Shown here one piece after another: positions 25,399 to 33,709 of a stretch of DNA of 64,000 nucleotides. The DNA lies in the NCBI RefSeq assembly GCF_006738645.1, contig NZ_AP019700.1, forward strand, positions 4,322,001 to 4,386,000, read 5' to 3'. Numbering within the stretch: position 1 is the first letter of the stretch; the number at the start of each line of letters is the position of its first letter. Source of the stretch: Stella humosa. Its GTDB lineage: Bacteria > Pseudomonadota > Alphaproteobacteria > ATCC43930 > Allostellaceae. The notes below the pieces were generated by a model. It was not told where the DNA came from and did no database searches. It was given only the letters and a program-made list of their open reading frames with translations. Made by a program: the position numbers and the translations under genes.

Positions 25399-25438
25399 CG
25401 GCAGCCCCCTTGCCCCGGCCAGGGCAAGGGGGCTGCCG
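25399..25438. terminator. Perfect 17-bp hairpin between convergent genes
   Basis: CGGCAGCCCCCTTGCCC (25399-25415) and its exact reverse complement (25422-25438) flank a 6-base loop cggcca. It lies between the ends of two convergent genes, 5 bp after one stop and touching the other. There is no long T-run, so it may act as a two-sided transcription barrier or RNA-stabilising hairpin rather than a classical terminator. Confidence 0.7.
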
Positions 25439-25439
25439 T

Positions 25440-26933
25440 TCAGGCCCGGCCGCTGGCGCGCGCCCCGGCGCTGGTCCCGGCCAGCTTGCCGAAGACGGCC
25501 CCCGACATCAGGCCGGTGCCGCCCGGATAGTTGAAATAGAAGAGCCCGCCCACCAGTTCGCCCGCGGCATAGAGGCCGGGGATCGCCTGGCCCTCGGTGT
25601 CGACCACCCGCCCCTCGCCATCGACGCGCAGGCCACCGAAGGTGAAGGTGATGCCGCAGGTGACGGCGTAGGCCTCGAACGGTCCCTCGTCGATGGTGTT
25701 GGCCCAGTTCGACTTGGGGATCGCCAGCCCTTCCGTCGTGCGCCCGTCCTTCACGTTGGGATCGAACGGGATGTCGGTGCGCACGGCCGCGTTATAGGCG
25801 TGGATGGTGGCCAGCGCCCGCACCGGATCGACATCGTCCAGCTTCTGCACCAGCTCTTCCAGGGTGGCCGCCTGTACCTTGGTCACCTGGCGGATGCGGT
25901 ACTCGTCGCGCAGCAGGTGGGCGGTCTTGCGGTCGAATATCTGCCAGGCGAACTGGTTGGGCTGGTTCAGGATGACCCGGCCGTACTTGGCGTAGGTGTA
26001 GTTGCGGAAGTCGGCCCCCTCGTCGACGAAGCGCTCGCCATTGGCGTTCAGCATGATGCTGAAGGGGTAGCTGTGCTTCTGGAAGCCGTCGCCGACCGCC
26101 AGGTCGCCGAACTCGGGCGCGTTGCGGTCCCAGCCGACGGCGTGGCAGCCGGACCAGTTGCCATAGGGCATGGCCCCGGCCGCCAGGGCCATGGTGATGC
26201 CGTCGCCGGTGTTGAAGCGGCTGCCCCGCACCTTGGCCAGGTCCCAGCCTGGGCCGAGATAGCGGGTGCGCATCTCCGAGTTGGCCTCGAAGCCGCCGGC
26301 CGCGATCACCACGGCCTTGGCCCGCACCTCGCGCGTGCGGCCGCCATGGCGCACGCGCACGCCGGTGACCCCGTCGTCGCCCGACACCAGCGACACGGCG
26401 CGCGCCTCGTAGACGACCTCGATGCCCTCGCGCGCGGCGGCCGTGAAGAGCGCGTCGACCAGGCCCGGCCCGCCGCCCCAGGCCTCGACCGTCAGCCCGC
26501 CCCAGAACTTGAAGCGGCCATCGACCTTGAAGGCCTGGCGGCCCCAGATCGGCGCAAAGCGCACGCCCTTCTCGCGCATCCAGCGCAGCGTCGGGCGCGA
26601 GCGGTGGACCAGCAGTTCCACCAGGTCGGGGTTGGCGCGGTATTCCGTCACCCGGCCCATGTCGTCGAAGAACTTCTCGGCCGTGTAGGTGCCGAAATCG
26701 GTGTTGGCGATCTCTTCGTTCGTCAGGTCCGGCATCAGCGCCTTGAGGTCGTCGACCCCATCATAGACGCAGCGGATGGCGCCGGCGGTGAAACGCGTGT
26801 TGCCGCCGCGCTCGCCCTCCGGCGCGCGTTCCAGCACCAGCACCGAGGCGCCCTGCTCACGCGCCGCCAGGGCCGCGCACATGGCCGCGTTGCCGGCGCC
26901 GATCACCACCACGTCCTTCATCTCGGGCAGCAT
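25440..26933 (-). CDS. tcuA: FAD-dependent tricarballylate dehydrogenase (TcuA)-like flavoprotein, 497 aa
   Basis: A flavoprotein of the fumarate reductase/succinate dehydrogenase family. The dinucleotide motif VVVIGAGNAAMCAALAAREQ is at the N terminus, followed by RGGNTRFTAGAIR, which is the TcuA/CobZ-type variant, and the C-terminal GLYAAGELVGGLFYFNYPGG where FAD and substrate meet. TcuA oxidises tricarballylate to cis-aconitate in enterobacteria together with TcuB and TcuC; neither partner is adjacent here, so the assignment rests on sequence pattern only and related dicarboxylates are possible. The start at 26933 is preferred over the ATG at 26921 because of a GGGAGGGGACAGGAC upstream. 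A DUF2165 membrane protein follows upstream on the same strand. Confidence 0.8.
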   Translation of the reverse strand: MLPEMKDVVVIGAGNAAMCAALAAREQGASVLVLERAPEGERGGNTRFTAGAIRCVYDGVDDLKALMPDLTNEEIANTDFGTYTAEKFFDDMGRVTEYRANPDLVELLVHRSRPTLRWMREKGVRFAPIWGRQAFKVDGRFKFWGGLTVEAWGGGPGLVDALFTAAAREGIEVVYEARAVSLVSGDDGVTGVRVRHGGRTREVRAKAVVIAAGGFEANSEMRTRYLGPGWDLAKVRGSRFNTGDGITMALAAGAMPYGNWSGCHAVGWDRNAPEFGDLAVGDGFQKHSYPFSIMLNANGERFVDEGADFRNYTYAKYGRVILNQPNQFAWQIFDRKTAHLLRDEYRIRQVTKVQAATLEELVQKLDDVDPVRALATIHAYNAAVRTDIPFDPNVKDGRTTEGLAIPKSNWANTIDEGPFEAYAVTCGITFTFGGLRVDGEGRVVDTEGQAIPGLYAAGELVGGLFYFNYPGGTGLMSGAVFGKLAGTSAGARASGRA

Positions 26934-27009
26934 GTCCTGTCCCCTCCCGGGTCTTCGTTCGCTTCTGCGTGCGCCCGGCTTACGAGGGTTTGCCGCCCTT
27001 GCCAAGGCG

Positions 27010-27504
27010 TCAGTCGGCCTCCTCGCCGCCCGTCAGGTGCAGCAACGCCACGCCGATCACCAGCAGGAAGATCGCGGCCGCGCGCTGGCCGTTCCAGGTC
27101 TGCGACTGCCACATGGCGAACCACTCGCCGCCGACGGCGATGAAGCCCCCGGCATAGAGCAGGAAGCCGGCCGTCAGGCCCAGGATCGCCGCCCCGCGCG
27201 CCGCCTGGAACTGCCGGCGCGGGGCGGTCCGCGCCTGCCACAGCCGCGCGACGCCCAGCCACAGGAGGGCTGCCGTCGCGACCTGCCAGGCGATGATCAG
27301 GATGTAGGCCGCGTGGTGCAGCGTCGGATTCGCGATGGCGCGCCACATCAGGGCCGGCGACTTGAAGGTCGTGTCCATCGCCAGGACATGCTGCACGAAG
27401 GCGAAGTTGCTGCCGTAGTCGGTGATGTTGCCGAGCGCCACCAGGGCGAAGAACAGGGCCACGGTGGCGACCAGGGCGATGCGCGAAAAGCGGATGGCGG
27501 TCAT
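27010..27504 (-). CDS. DUF2165 family small membrane protein, 164 aa
   Basis: The protein has four membrane spans (about residues 8-28, 66-88, 100-122 and 138-158). The loop NITDYGSNFAFVQHVLAMDT followed by PTLHHAAYILIIAWQVATA is the DUF2165 signature as I know it. Function is unknown; members are often annotated as predicted small integral membrane proteins. It is encoded 76 bp upstream of the TcuA-like flavoprotein on the same strand, so it may be its membrane partner or electron-transfer anchor, though no heme-binding histidine pair typical of such anchors is evident apart from H67/H68. It is divergent from the TraR-type zinc-finger gene. Confidence 0.83.
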   Translation of the reverse strand: MTAIRFSRIALVATVALFFALVALGNITDYGSNFAFVQHVLAMDTTFKSPALMWRAIANPTLHHAAYILIIAWQVATAALLWLGVARLWQARTAPRRQFQAARGAAILGLTAGFLLYAGGFIAVGGEWFAMWQSQTWNGQRAAAIFLLVIGVALLHLTGGEEAD

Positions 27505-27615
27505 CGTCGGCCGGCCCCCCATCGCCGGCCATATCAGAATGATCACCGCCGGTGCCATTTGCCAATCGCCAGGGATGTGTTCTCCTCGATTCCCGAAGAC
27601 AGGGGAGAGCCCGAT

Positions 27616-27855
27616 ATGGGGAGCAGGTTCGAGCCCGACCGCTCTCGGCAAGTCGCCGATGCGGCGTTCCTGGCAGAGCAGCGGCGGCAATCGATGATCC
27701 GGCGGATCGATGCGGCCTTGGCGCGGATCGAGGCCGGCCAGTACGGCTATTGCACCCGCTGCGGCGGGCAGATCGCGGCCAGCCAGCTCGACCACGAGCC
27801 GACCACCGCCTTCTGCGTCGCCTGTGCCGGCGGCACCGGTCCGGAGATGCGATGA
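27616..27855 (+). CDS. TraR/DksA-type C4 zinc finger protein, 79 aa
   Basis: The zinc finger YGYCTRCGGQIAASQLDHEP followed by FCVAC gives C-x2-C-x17-C-x2-C, typical of the short TraR/DksA family. The N-terminal helix (RQVADAAFLAEQRRQSMIRR) is brief, as in TraR, so the full coiled coil of DksA is missing. Members bind RNA polymerase in the secondary channel and modulate transcription, but the acidic tip residues of DksA are not clearly conserved. The stop overlaps the start of the SDR gene (ATGA), an unexpected coupling. An AGGGGAG SD lies 7 bp before the ATG. Confidence 0.87.
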   Translation: MGSRFEPDRSRQVADAAFLAEQRRQSMIRRIDAALARIEAGQYGYCTRCGGQIAASQLDHEPTTAFCVACAGGTGPEMR

Positions 27856-28640
27856 CCAGCACCGCCACCCCCTTCTCCCTCGACGGCCGGCGTGCCCTGG
27901 TGACGGGTGCCGCGCGCGGCATCGGCCGGGCGATAGCGGCTGCCCTGAACCGGGCCGGCGCCGCGGTGTGGCTGACCGACCTCGACGGGCCGGCCGCGCA
28001 GGCGGCGGCCCGGTGCATGGGCGCGGCTGGCGGCGGCGCGCTCGACGTGACCGACGCCGGCGCGGTGGAGGCCGCGTTCGCCGCGGCGGAGGCCACCCTG
28101 GGCCCGCTCGACATCGTCGTCGCCAATGCCGGCATCTCGACCATGAACCGCGTCGTCGACCTGAGCGAGGCGGAATGGGACGCCAACATGGCCGTCAACG
28201 CCAAGGGCGTCTTCCTGGTCGATCGCTGCGCCGTGCGCCGGTTCCTGGCGCGTGGCACCCGCGGCGTCATCGTCAACACCGCCTCGCTGGCCGGCAAGGT
28301 GGGCGCGCCGCTGCTGGCCCACTATTCCGCCAGCAAGTTCGCCGTGGTGGGCTTCACCCAGGCGCTGGCGCGCGAGGTGGCGGCCGACGGCATCCGCGTC
28401 AACGCCGTCTGCCCCGGTTTCGTGCGCACCGGCATGCAGGAGCGCGAGATCGCCTGGGAATCGACGCTGCGCGGCATGACCCCCGATGAAGTCGTCGCCG
28501 ACTACATCCGGCAGACGCCGCTCGGCCGGCTGGAGGAGCCCGAGGACGTGGCCGACGTCGTCGTCTTCCTGGCGGGCGACGGCGCCCGCTTCATGACAGG
28601 CCAGGCGATCAACGTGACGGGTGGGGTCTACACCACCTGA
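27852..28640 (+). CDS. Short-chain dehydrogenase/reductase, 262 aa
   Basis: A classical SDR of the FabG-like branch: TGAARGIG (residues 19-26), VVANAGIS, catalytic Ser in NTASLAG, and YSASKFAVVG for Tyr/Lys, with NAVCPGFVRTGM and TGQAINVTGGVYTT at the C terminus. It oxidises or reduces a secondary alcohol with NAD(P). Translation is coupled to the upstream TraR-type zinc-finger gene by an ATGA overlap. The last 13 bp overlap the end of the convergent alkaline-phosphatase-family gene. The substrate cannot be told from context. Confidence 0.92.
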   Translation: MTSTATPFSLDGRRALVTGAARGIGRAIAAALNRAGAAVWLTDLDGPAAQAAARCMGAAGGGALDVTDAGAVEAAFAAAEATLGPLDIVVANAGISTMNRVVDLSEAEWDANMAVNAKGVFLVDRCAVRRFLARGTRGVIVNTASLAGKVGAPLLAHYSASKFAVVGFTQALAREVAADGIRVNAVCPGFVRTGMQEREIAWESTLRGMTPDEVVADYIRQTPLGRLEEPEDVADVVVFLAGDGARFMTGQAINVTGGVYTT

Positions 28641-29911
28641 GGCGGGTCCAGCGGCAGCGCGCGGCCGTCCATGCCTTCGGCCGGCTGGCCCAGATGGCGC
28701 AGCACGGTGGGCGCGATGTCGATGAGAGAGGCCGGGTGATCGGTCGCCCGCGCCGTGGCGAAGCCGCCGCCCCGAACAACCAGGAACGGGTTCTGCTCGT
28801 TCACGCCGATGCCGCCATGCTGGCCGAAGCCGTCATAGCTCTTGCTGCTTTCCGGATCGGCCACGATGTCGGCGCGGCCCCGCACGCCATAGCCATTGGG
28901 CTCGTCGTCGGCCGCCGTGGTCAGGGCGAGCAGCACGTCGCCGCCGGCCGGCATGCCCAGTTCGGCCAGTTCCGGCCCGGCGAAGACCCGGCCGACCCAA
29001 TCCTCGGCTTCAAGAAACCGTCGCAGCGCCGGCCCGCGGTCGCGGGCGTGCGGTGCGGCATAGATTACCGCGCCCGTGCCGTTCGGCGCCAGCACGATGT
29101 CGGTGCTGTCGGCCGCGTCCTTCAGGCCGGATGCGACCAGCCGGGCAGTGGCATCGACCGTGCGCCGGGTCGTCTCCATCCCGTGGTCGGAGCAGACGAC
29201 GACCAGCACCGCGTCGCCCGCCGCCTCCAGCCGGGCGACGGTGGCCAGGACCTGGGCCACCCGGTCGTCGGCGGTGCGGATCGCGGCCAGGTGGGCGGGC
29301 GAGCCCAGCGGCTCGGCGTGGCCGGTATGGTCGGGCTCGGACAACCACAGCACGCCCAGGGCGGGCCGGCGGTCCGACAGGACCTCGCCGCAGAAGCGGT
29401 CGGTCATCGCCCGGTCGCCCTCGGCGCCGATACCGATGGCGAGGTGGCGGTCGCCCGTCTCGGGCTCCAGGCCCGGGCCGAAGGAACCGGCGCGGTGATA
29501 GACGTAGCCCCACCCGTCCGGGTCGTGGAAGTAGGCCGCCCCGGCCGAGACGTTGGACATGACGACGGCCCCGCCATGGGGGGCCAGCCGCTGGGCCAGC
29601 GTCGGCACCTTCAGGGTGGCACCGGTGGCGCGGCGCATGCGCTGGCGGAAATCCGGGTTGCCAACCGAGCGGCAGACCAGCCCCTCGCCCTCGTCGAGCG
29701 CCATCGTGTTGCCCAGCAGCCCGTGCGTCGCCGGCAGGCAGCCGGTCGCCATCGAGGCGGAGCTGGTGCGGGTCGTGGAGGGGAACACGCTGCGATAAGC
29801 GCGGAACGCGCAGGCATCCGCCATCAGTCCCGCCAGCACCGGGGCGGTGTCGGGCCGGATCAGATCCTGCCGCAGGCTGTCGCAGACGACGATGACGGCG
29901 CGCCGGGCCAT
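28628..29911 (-). CDS. Alkaline phosphatase superfamily (type I phosphodiesterase/nucleotide pyrophosphatase) protein, 427 aa
   Basis: The enzyme resembles nucleotide pyrophosphatase/phosphodiesterases. Metal site residues occur in VIVVCDSLRQD, the nucleophilic Thr region in RSVFPSTTRTSSASMATGCL, then LWLSEPDHTGH and VVVCSDHGMETT, giving the usual Asp/His ligands of the two-zinc site. No signal peptide is present, so it is probably cytoplasmic. It hydrolyses phosphodiesters or phosphonates, the latter as in phosphonoacetate hydrolase-like members; the exact substrate is unknown. It is the third gene of a leftward unit after a tautomerase and an alpha/beta hydrolase (28 bp gap). AGGAA precedes the ATG by 6 bp. 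Confidence 0.85.
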   Translation of the reverse strand: MARRAVIVVCDSLRQDLIRPDTAPVLAGLMADACAFRAYRSVFPSTTRTSSASMATGCLPATHGLLGNTMALDEGEGLVCRSVGNPDFRQRMRRATGATLKVPTLAQRLAPHGGAVVMSNVSAGAAYFHDPDGWGYVYHRAGSFGPGLEPETGDRHLAIGIGAEGDRAMTDRFCGEVLSDRRPALGVLWLSEPDHTGHAEPLGSPAHLAAIRTADDRVAQVLATVARLEAAGDAVLVVVCSDHGMETTRRTVDATARLVASGLKDAADSTDIVLAPNGTGAVIYAAPHARDRGPALRRFLEAEDWVGRVFAGPELAELGMPAGGDVLLALTTAADDEPNGYGVRGRADIVADPESSKSYDGFGQHGGIGVNEQNPFLVVRGGGFATARATDHPASLIDIAPTVLRHLGQPAEGMDGRALPLDPPQVV

Positions 29912-29939
29912 GGGACGTTCCTTGCTTGGCGGAGAGAAA

Positions 29940-30641
29940 TCAGTCCTGCAGCCAGTATTGCAGCAGGGCGGTGACGGCCTGCGGCCGTTCGAGCGGCGTC
30001 ATGTGGCCCGAATCCTCGATCACCACCAGCCGGGCGCCGGGGATGCCGGCCGCCATCTCGGCATGCAGTTCGGGCGGGGTCAGCGCGTCCTGGCGGCCGC
30101 AGGCGACCAGGGTCGGCACGGCGATGCGGCCGAGGTCGCCGCGCGAGTCCGGCCGGCCCAGCATCGCCTTCTGCTGGTTGAGGAAGCCGTCGCGGCCGAC
30201 GCGATGGGCCATCGCCATCAGCCCGCCGACCAGGGCGGCGTCGGCCAGCCGGTCGGGATGGACGAAGATCGGCATGTAGGCGTCCATCACCTGGTTCAAC
30301 TCGCCGCGCTCGCCCATCGCCATGAAGCGGTGGCGGCGCTCCCGCTGCTCGGGCGTGTCCGGCCGGGCCGAGGTGTCAAGCAGCGCCAGGCGCGACACCC
30401 GCCCCGGCGCCTGGCGCAGGATCTCGAAGGCGAGGTAGCCACCCATGGAGAAGCCCGCCAGCGCGAACCGGTCCGGTGCCGTGGCCAGCACGGCCCCGGC
30501 CATGGCGGCCAGGCTGTCGTGGCGGCTGAGGTCGGCCACCGTGACCGGGACGGTCGCGGCCAGGTGGCGGAGCGGATGGTCCCACAGCCCCTCGTCGGCC
30601 ATGTGGCCGGGCAGCAGGACGAGGGGCGCGGGCCCGGTCAT
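29940..30641 (-). CDS. Alpha/beta hydrolase, 233 aa
   Basis: An alpha/beta-hydrolase-fold enzyme. The nucleophile elbow is GFSMGG (serine near residue 65), the acid lies in ACGRQDALTPPEL, and the histidine in VVIEDSGHMTPLERP. The oxyanion-type segment LLPGHMADEGLWDHP replaces the common HGxP motif. The closest recalled types are enol-lactone hydrolases and MhpC-like hydrolases. The ATG overlaps the stop of the 4-oxalocrotonate tautomerase gene (ATGA), so both probably act in one pathway, for instance degradation of a ring-cleavage product; the pathway itself is not evident in the window. Confidence 0.88.
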   Translation of the reverse strand: MTGPAPLVLLPGHMADEGLWDHPLRHLAATVPVTVADLSRHDSLAAMAGAVLATAPDRFALAGFSMGGYLAFEILRQAPGRVSRLALLDTSARPDTPEQRERRHRFMAMGERGELNQVMDAYMPIFVHPDRLADAALVGGLMAMAHRVGRDGFLNQQKAMLGRPDSRGDLGRIAVPTLVACGRQDALTPPELHAEMAAGIPGARLVVIEDSGHMTPLERPQAVTALLQYWLQD

Positions 30642-30838
30642 TTCTTGCTCTTGCGGATCTCGGCCACCGACCGCTCACCCAGATACCAGTCCTCGGCGGC
30701 CACTTCCTCGAACACCACCCAGACGGATTCCTTGGCGCTGCCGTTCACGGTGTGGATGGCATCGGCGATCTTGCGGGCCATCTCGTCCTTCTTGGCCTGG
30801 TCGGGGCCGGCGACGAGACGGACATTGACGAACGGCAT
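30638..30838 (-). CDS. 4-oxalocrotonate tautomerase family protein, 66 aa
   Basis: A small tautomerase. After Met removal the catalytic Pro1 is the N terminus (MPFVNVRLVAGPDQAKKDEM). The pattern AIHTVNGSAKESVWVVFEEV matches the family core strand; the length of 66 aa is standard for the hexameric 4-OT type. It would catalyse keto-enol tautomerisation of unsaturated 2-oxo acids from aromatic meta-cleavage or related routes. It is first in a leftward operon with the hydrolase and the phosphodiesterase-like gene, and divergent from the ModE-like regulator with 113 bp between. An AAAGGA SD is visible. Confidence 0.9.
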   Translation of the reverse strand: MPFVNVRLVAGPDQAKKDEMARKIADAIHTVNGSAKESVWVVFEEVAAEDWYLGERSVAEIRKSKK

Positions 30839-30951
30839 CGGGGATCCTTTCGGGGGACAAGCGTCGGGACGACCGGTGTAGTCCAGGACGGCCACCGGCC
30901 GGAAGGGGGTTGCAGGGCAGCCCCGCTGCTGTAGCCTCGTGCCCGACCGCC

Positions 30952-31407
30952 ATGAGCCCGCCCCCCGACAAGCCCGCACCACGCGGCGTCACCCGCCTTG
31001 CCCGCAACCCGGCCCGCGGCGGGGGCGAGGCTCGGCTGACGATCCGCGTCGATTTCGGCGAGCATGGGGCGCTGGGGCCGGGCAAGATCCGCCTGCTCGA
31101 GCTGATCGGCGCCCAGGGCTCGATCTCGGCCGCGGGGCGCGCGATGGGCATGTCCTACCGCCGCGCCTGGCTGCTGGTCGACAGCCTGAACCAGGCGTTC
31201 CGCGAACCCATGGTGGCGACCCAGCATGGCGGATCGGGCGGCGGTGGGGCCGTGCTGACGGCCGCCGGCCAGGCCCTGATCGCGCGCTATCGCCGGATGG
31301 AGGCAGAGGTCGAGAGCGCCGCCGGCCAGCACCTCGCGGCATTCGCGGCATCCCTGTCCGAGCGCCCGCCCGCATTCGTCGCCCCCGACATGGACGACGA
31401 GGGCTAG
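30952..31407 (+). CDS. ModE-type winged-helix regulator lacking the molybdate-binding domain, 151 aa
   Basis: The domain RIRVDFGEHGALGPGKIRLL is the expected entry (reading RLTIRVDFGEHG), followed by the helix-turn-helix ISAAGRAMGMSYRRAWLLVD and FREPMVATQHGGSGGGGAVL, the characteristic N-terminal DNA-binding domain of ModE (LysR-like winged helix). E. coli ModE carries two MOP domains that bind molybdate; here the protein ends after the winged helix plus a short tail (residues about 125-151), so it cannot sense molybdate that way. It sits 2.6 kb from modBC, in front of which a ModE-box-like palindrome lies. The last 4 bp overlap the convergent LysR gene. Confidence 0.85.
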   Translation: MSPPPDKPAPRGVTRLARNPARGGGEARLTIRVDFGEHGALGPGKIRLLELIGAQGSISAAGRAMGMSYRRAWLLVDSLNQAFREPMVATQHGGSGGGGAVLTAAGQALIARYRRMEAEVESAAGQHLAAFAASLSERPPAFVAPDMDDEG

Positions 31408-32321
31408 CCGGCCGTGGCGGCGGGCCGGTGCAATCGCTCGACGAGGTAGTCGACGAAGACGCGGATGCGCCGCGGCATGCTGGCGCCACCGACGAACAGG
31501 GCGTGCACGTCCTCGGTATCGCCGGGGTTGAACGCGTCCAGCAGCCGGACCAGCCGGCCGGCCGCGATGTCGTCGTCGACATGGAAGCTGCCCACCCGGG
31601 CGATGCCGACGCCCTGCTGGGCCAGTTGCACCAGCGTTTCCCCGTTGTTGGCCTCGATGTTGCCGCCGACGCTCAGCACGTAGTCGCGCCCCTGGTGGCG
31701 GAACGGCCAGGCGGGGTCGGCGCGCCGGAAGCTGAAGTTGAGGCAGTTGTGGGCGAGCAGATCGTCCGGCACTTGCGGCGTGCCGGCCCGCGCCAGGTAA
31801 TCCGGCGATGCGACGATCGTGCGGCCGTTGGTGCCGAGCCGCCGGGCGGTCAGCGGGCTGTCGGTCAGCGGCCCGAAGCGGATCGCCACGTCGGCCTGGC
31901 CCGCCAGCATGTCCACCAGTTCGTCGCTGAGATTGATCTCGACGACGATCCCCGGATAGCGCGCGACGAACCCGGCCAATAACGGGACGATCGTCAGCCG
32001 GCCATAGGCCAGCCCGACGCTGACGCGCAGCCGGCCGCGCGGGGCGGCCTGATAGGCGATGGCGCTCTCGGATTCGGCCAGGTCGCCCAGGATCCGCCGC
32101 GCCGCCAGGTGATAGGCCTCGCCCTCTGGCGTCAGCCGCAGCGCCCGCGTCGTGCGGACGATGAGGCGGACGCCGAGCCGCGTTTCTATCCGCGAAACGA
32201 TGCGGCTGACCGCCGATGGCGTCAGCCCCAGCGCCCGCCCGGCAGCGGACAGGCTGCCAGCCCGGACGACCGCGTCGAAGACCTCCATGTCGCCCGCGCG
32301 ATCGACCCTGGTCCGTGTCAT
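31404..32321 (-). CDS. LysR family transcriptional regulator, 305 aa
   Basis: The N-terminal winged helix (MEVFDAVVRAGSLSAAGRAL, then LTPSAVSRIVSRIETRLGVR) and the C-terminal periplasmic-binding-like effector domain are typical. The sequence pattern resembles the subgroup of LysR proteins that repress divergently encoded MFS exporters. The divergent MFS gene starts 95 bp away, and LysR sites would be expected in that gap, though no T-N11-A palindrome is convincing by eye. The gene overlaps the end of the ModE-like gene by 4 bp. An in-frame ATG 11 codons downstream is possible. Confidence 0.92.
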   Translation of the reverse strand: MTRTRVDRAGDMEVFDAVVRAGSLSAAGRALGLTPSAVSRIVSRIETRLGVRLIVRTTRALRLTPEGEAYHLAARRILGDLAESESAIAYQAAPRGRLRVSVGLAYGRLTIVPLLAGFVARYPGIVVEINLSDELVDMLAGQADVAIRFGPLTDSPLTARRLGTNGRTIVASPDYLARAGTPQVPDDLLAHNCLNFSFRRADPAWPFRHQGRDYVLSVGGNIEANNGETLVQLAQQGVGIARVGSFHVDDDIAAGRLVRLLDAFNPGDTEDVHALFVGGASMPRRIRVFVDYLVERLHRPAATAG

Positions 32322-32416
32322 CTGTGAATCCGACGCAAAGGTGCTGGTCCGGACCTGTCTCTACTGCCTTCCGGCGGGCGCTGCCACCTGTGCTGCCGAA
32401 CAGTCCAGGACCCATC

Positions 32417-33709
32417 ATGAAACTCAATCCCGCCATCATGGCGCTCGCGGTCGGCGCCTTCGGCATCGGCGTCACCGAATTCTCGCCGATGGGCATGCTG
32501 CCGACGATCGCCACCGACCTCGAAGTCTCGATCCCGACCGCCGGATTGCTGGTCAGCGCCTACGCGTTCGGCGTGCTGGTCGGCGCCCCCTTGCTGACGA
32601 TGACCACCGCCCGCGTGCCCCGCCGCACGTTGCTGATCGCGATGATGGGCATCTTCACGGTCGGCAACCTGCTGGCCGCGCTGTCGGGCGGGTACGGCAC
32701 GCTGCTGTTCGCGCGGGTCTTCACCTCGCTCAGCCATGGCGCCTTCTTCGGCGTCGGCTCCGTCGTCGCCGCCCGGCTGGTGCCGGCGGACAAGCGGGCG
32801 GGCGCGGTCGCGGCCATGTTCATGGGGCTGACGATCGCCAATGTCGCGGGCGTACCGCTGGCCGCCTGGGCGGCCGAGCAGTTCGGCTGGCGCGCCGTGT
32901 TCTGGGCGGTGACCGGCCTCGGCCTGGCGGCCATGACGGCGCTACGGCTGGCCCTGCCCGACATGGCGGCCGACGCCGGCGCCGACATGCGGGCCGAGTT
33001 GCGCGTGCTCGGGCGCCGGCCGGTCCTGTCGGCATTGCTGCTGACGGTGATCGGCTCGATCGCGATGTTCACGGTCTTCACCTACTTCGCCCCGATCCTG
33101 CAGGAAGAGACCGGCGCGTCCAACGCGTTCGTCGCCGGGATGCTCGTGGTCTACGGGCTGGGGCTGACGCTCGGGAACTGGCTGGGGGGCCGCTATGCCG
33201 ACCGTTCGGTCGATGGCACGCTGATCGCGACGCTGGCCGGCATGACGCTGCTCCTGGGCCTGTTCGCGGTCGGCATGCGCTGGCCGCTGCCGGCCGCGGT
33301 GCTGATCTTCCTGTGGGGGATCGCCAGCTTCGCGCTCGTCCCGCCCTTGCAGATGCGCGTGATGCAGGCGGCCGGCGATGCCCCGAACCTGGCCTCGGCC
33401 ATGAACATCGGCGCCTTCAACCTCGGCAATGCGCTGGGGGCAGCGATGGGCGGCGCCGTGATCGATGCCGGGCTGGGATATCCGGCGGTAGCCGCGGCCG
33501 GTGCCGCCATGGCAGCCACCGGCCTGGCGCTGGTCCTGGCCCTCAAGCGTGGCGCCAGGCCCTATCCGGGGTCGATCGCGACCGACTTGACGACGGCGAA
33601 GACGGGTAGCCCCGGCCGCAGGCCCAACTGCTCCACCGACCGGCGCGTCACGCGGGCGACCAGCACCGCGGCACCACAGGCGACCTGCACGTCGGCCGCG
33701 GCCCCCTGA
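32417..33709 (+). CDS. MFS transporter, DHA1 family (AraJ/YdhP-like), 430 aa
   Basis: A 12-span major facilitator of the sugar-efflux/AraJ/YdhP branch: ALAVGAFGIGVTEFSPMGML at span 1, ARVPRRTLLIAMMGIF in the motif-A loop region, and LASAMNIGAFNLGNALGAAM in the C-terminal half, typical of these exporters. A normal family member would end near KRGARPYPG (about residue 385). Here the frame continues some 45 residues with a low-hydrophobicity tail that is read antisense to the 3' part of modC, giving a 148-bp convergent overlap. It is divergent from a LysR gene, which probably controls it. Confidence 0.9.
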   Translation: MKLNPAIMALAVGAFGIGVTEFSPMGMLPTIATDLEVSIPTAGLLVSAYAFGVLVGAPLLTMTTARVPRRTLLIAMMGIFTVGNLLAALSGGYGTLLFARVFTSLSHGAFFGVGSVVAARLVPADKRAGAVAAMFMGLTIANVAGVPLAAWAAEQFGWRAVFWAVTGLGLAAMTALRLALPDMAADAGADMRAELRVLGRRPVLSALLLTVIGSIAMFTVFTYFAPILQEETGASNAFVAGMLVVYGLGLTLGNWLGGRYADRSVDGTLIATLAGMTLLLGLFAVGMRWPLPAAVLIFLWGIASFALVPPLQMRVMQAAGDAPNLASAMNIGAFNLGNALGAAMGGAVIDAGLGYPAVAAAGAAMAATGLALVLALKRGARPYPGSIATDLTTAKTGSPGRRPNCSTDRRVTRATSTAAPQATCTSAAAP

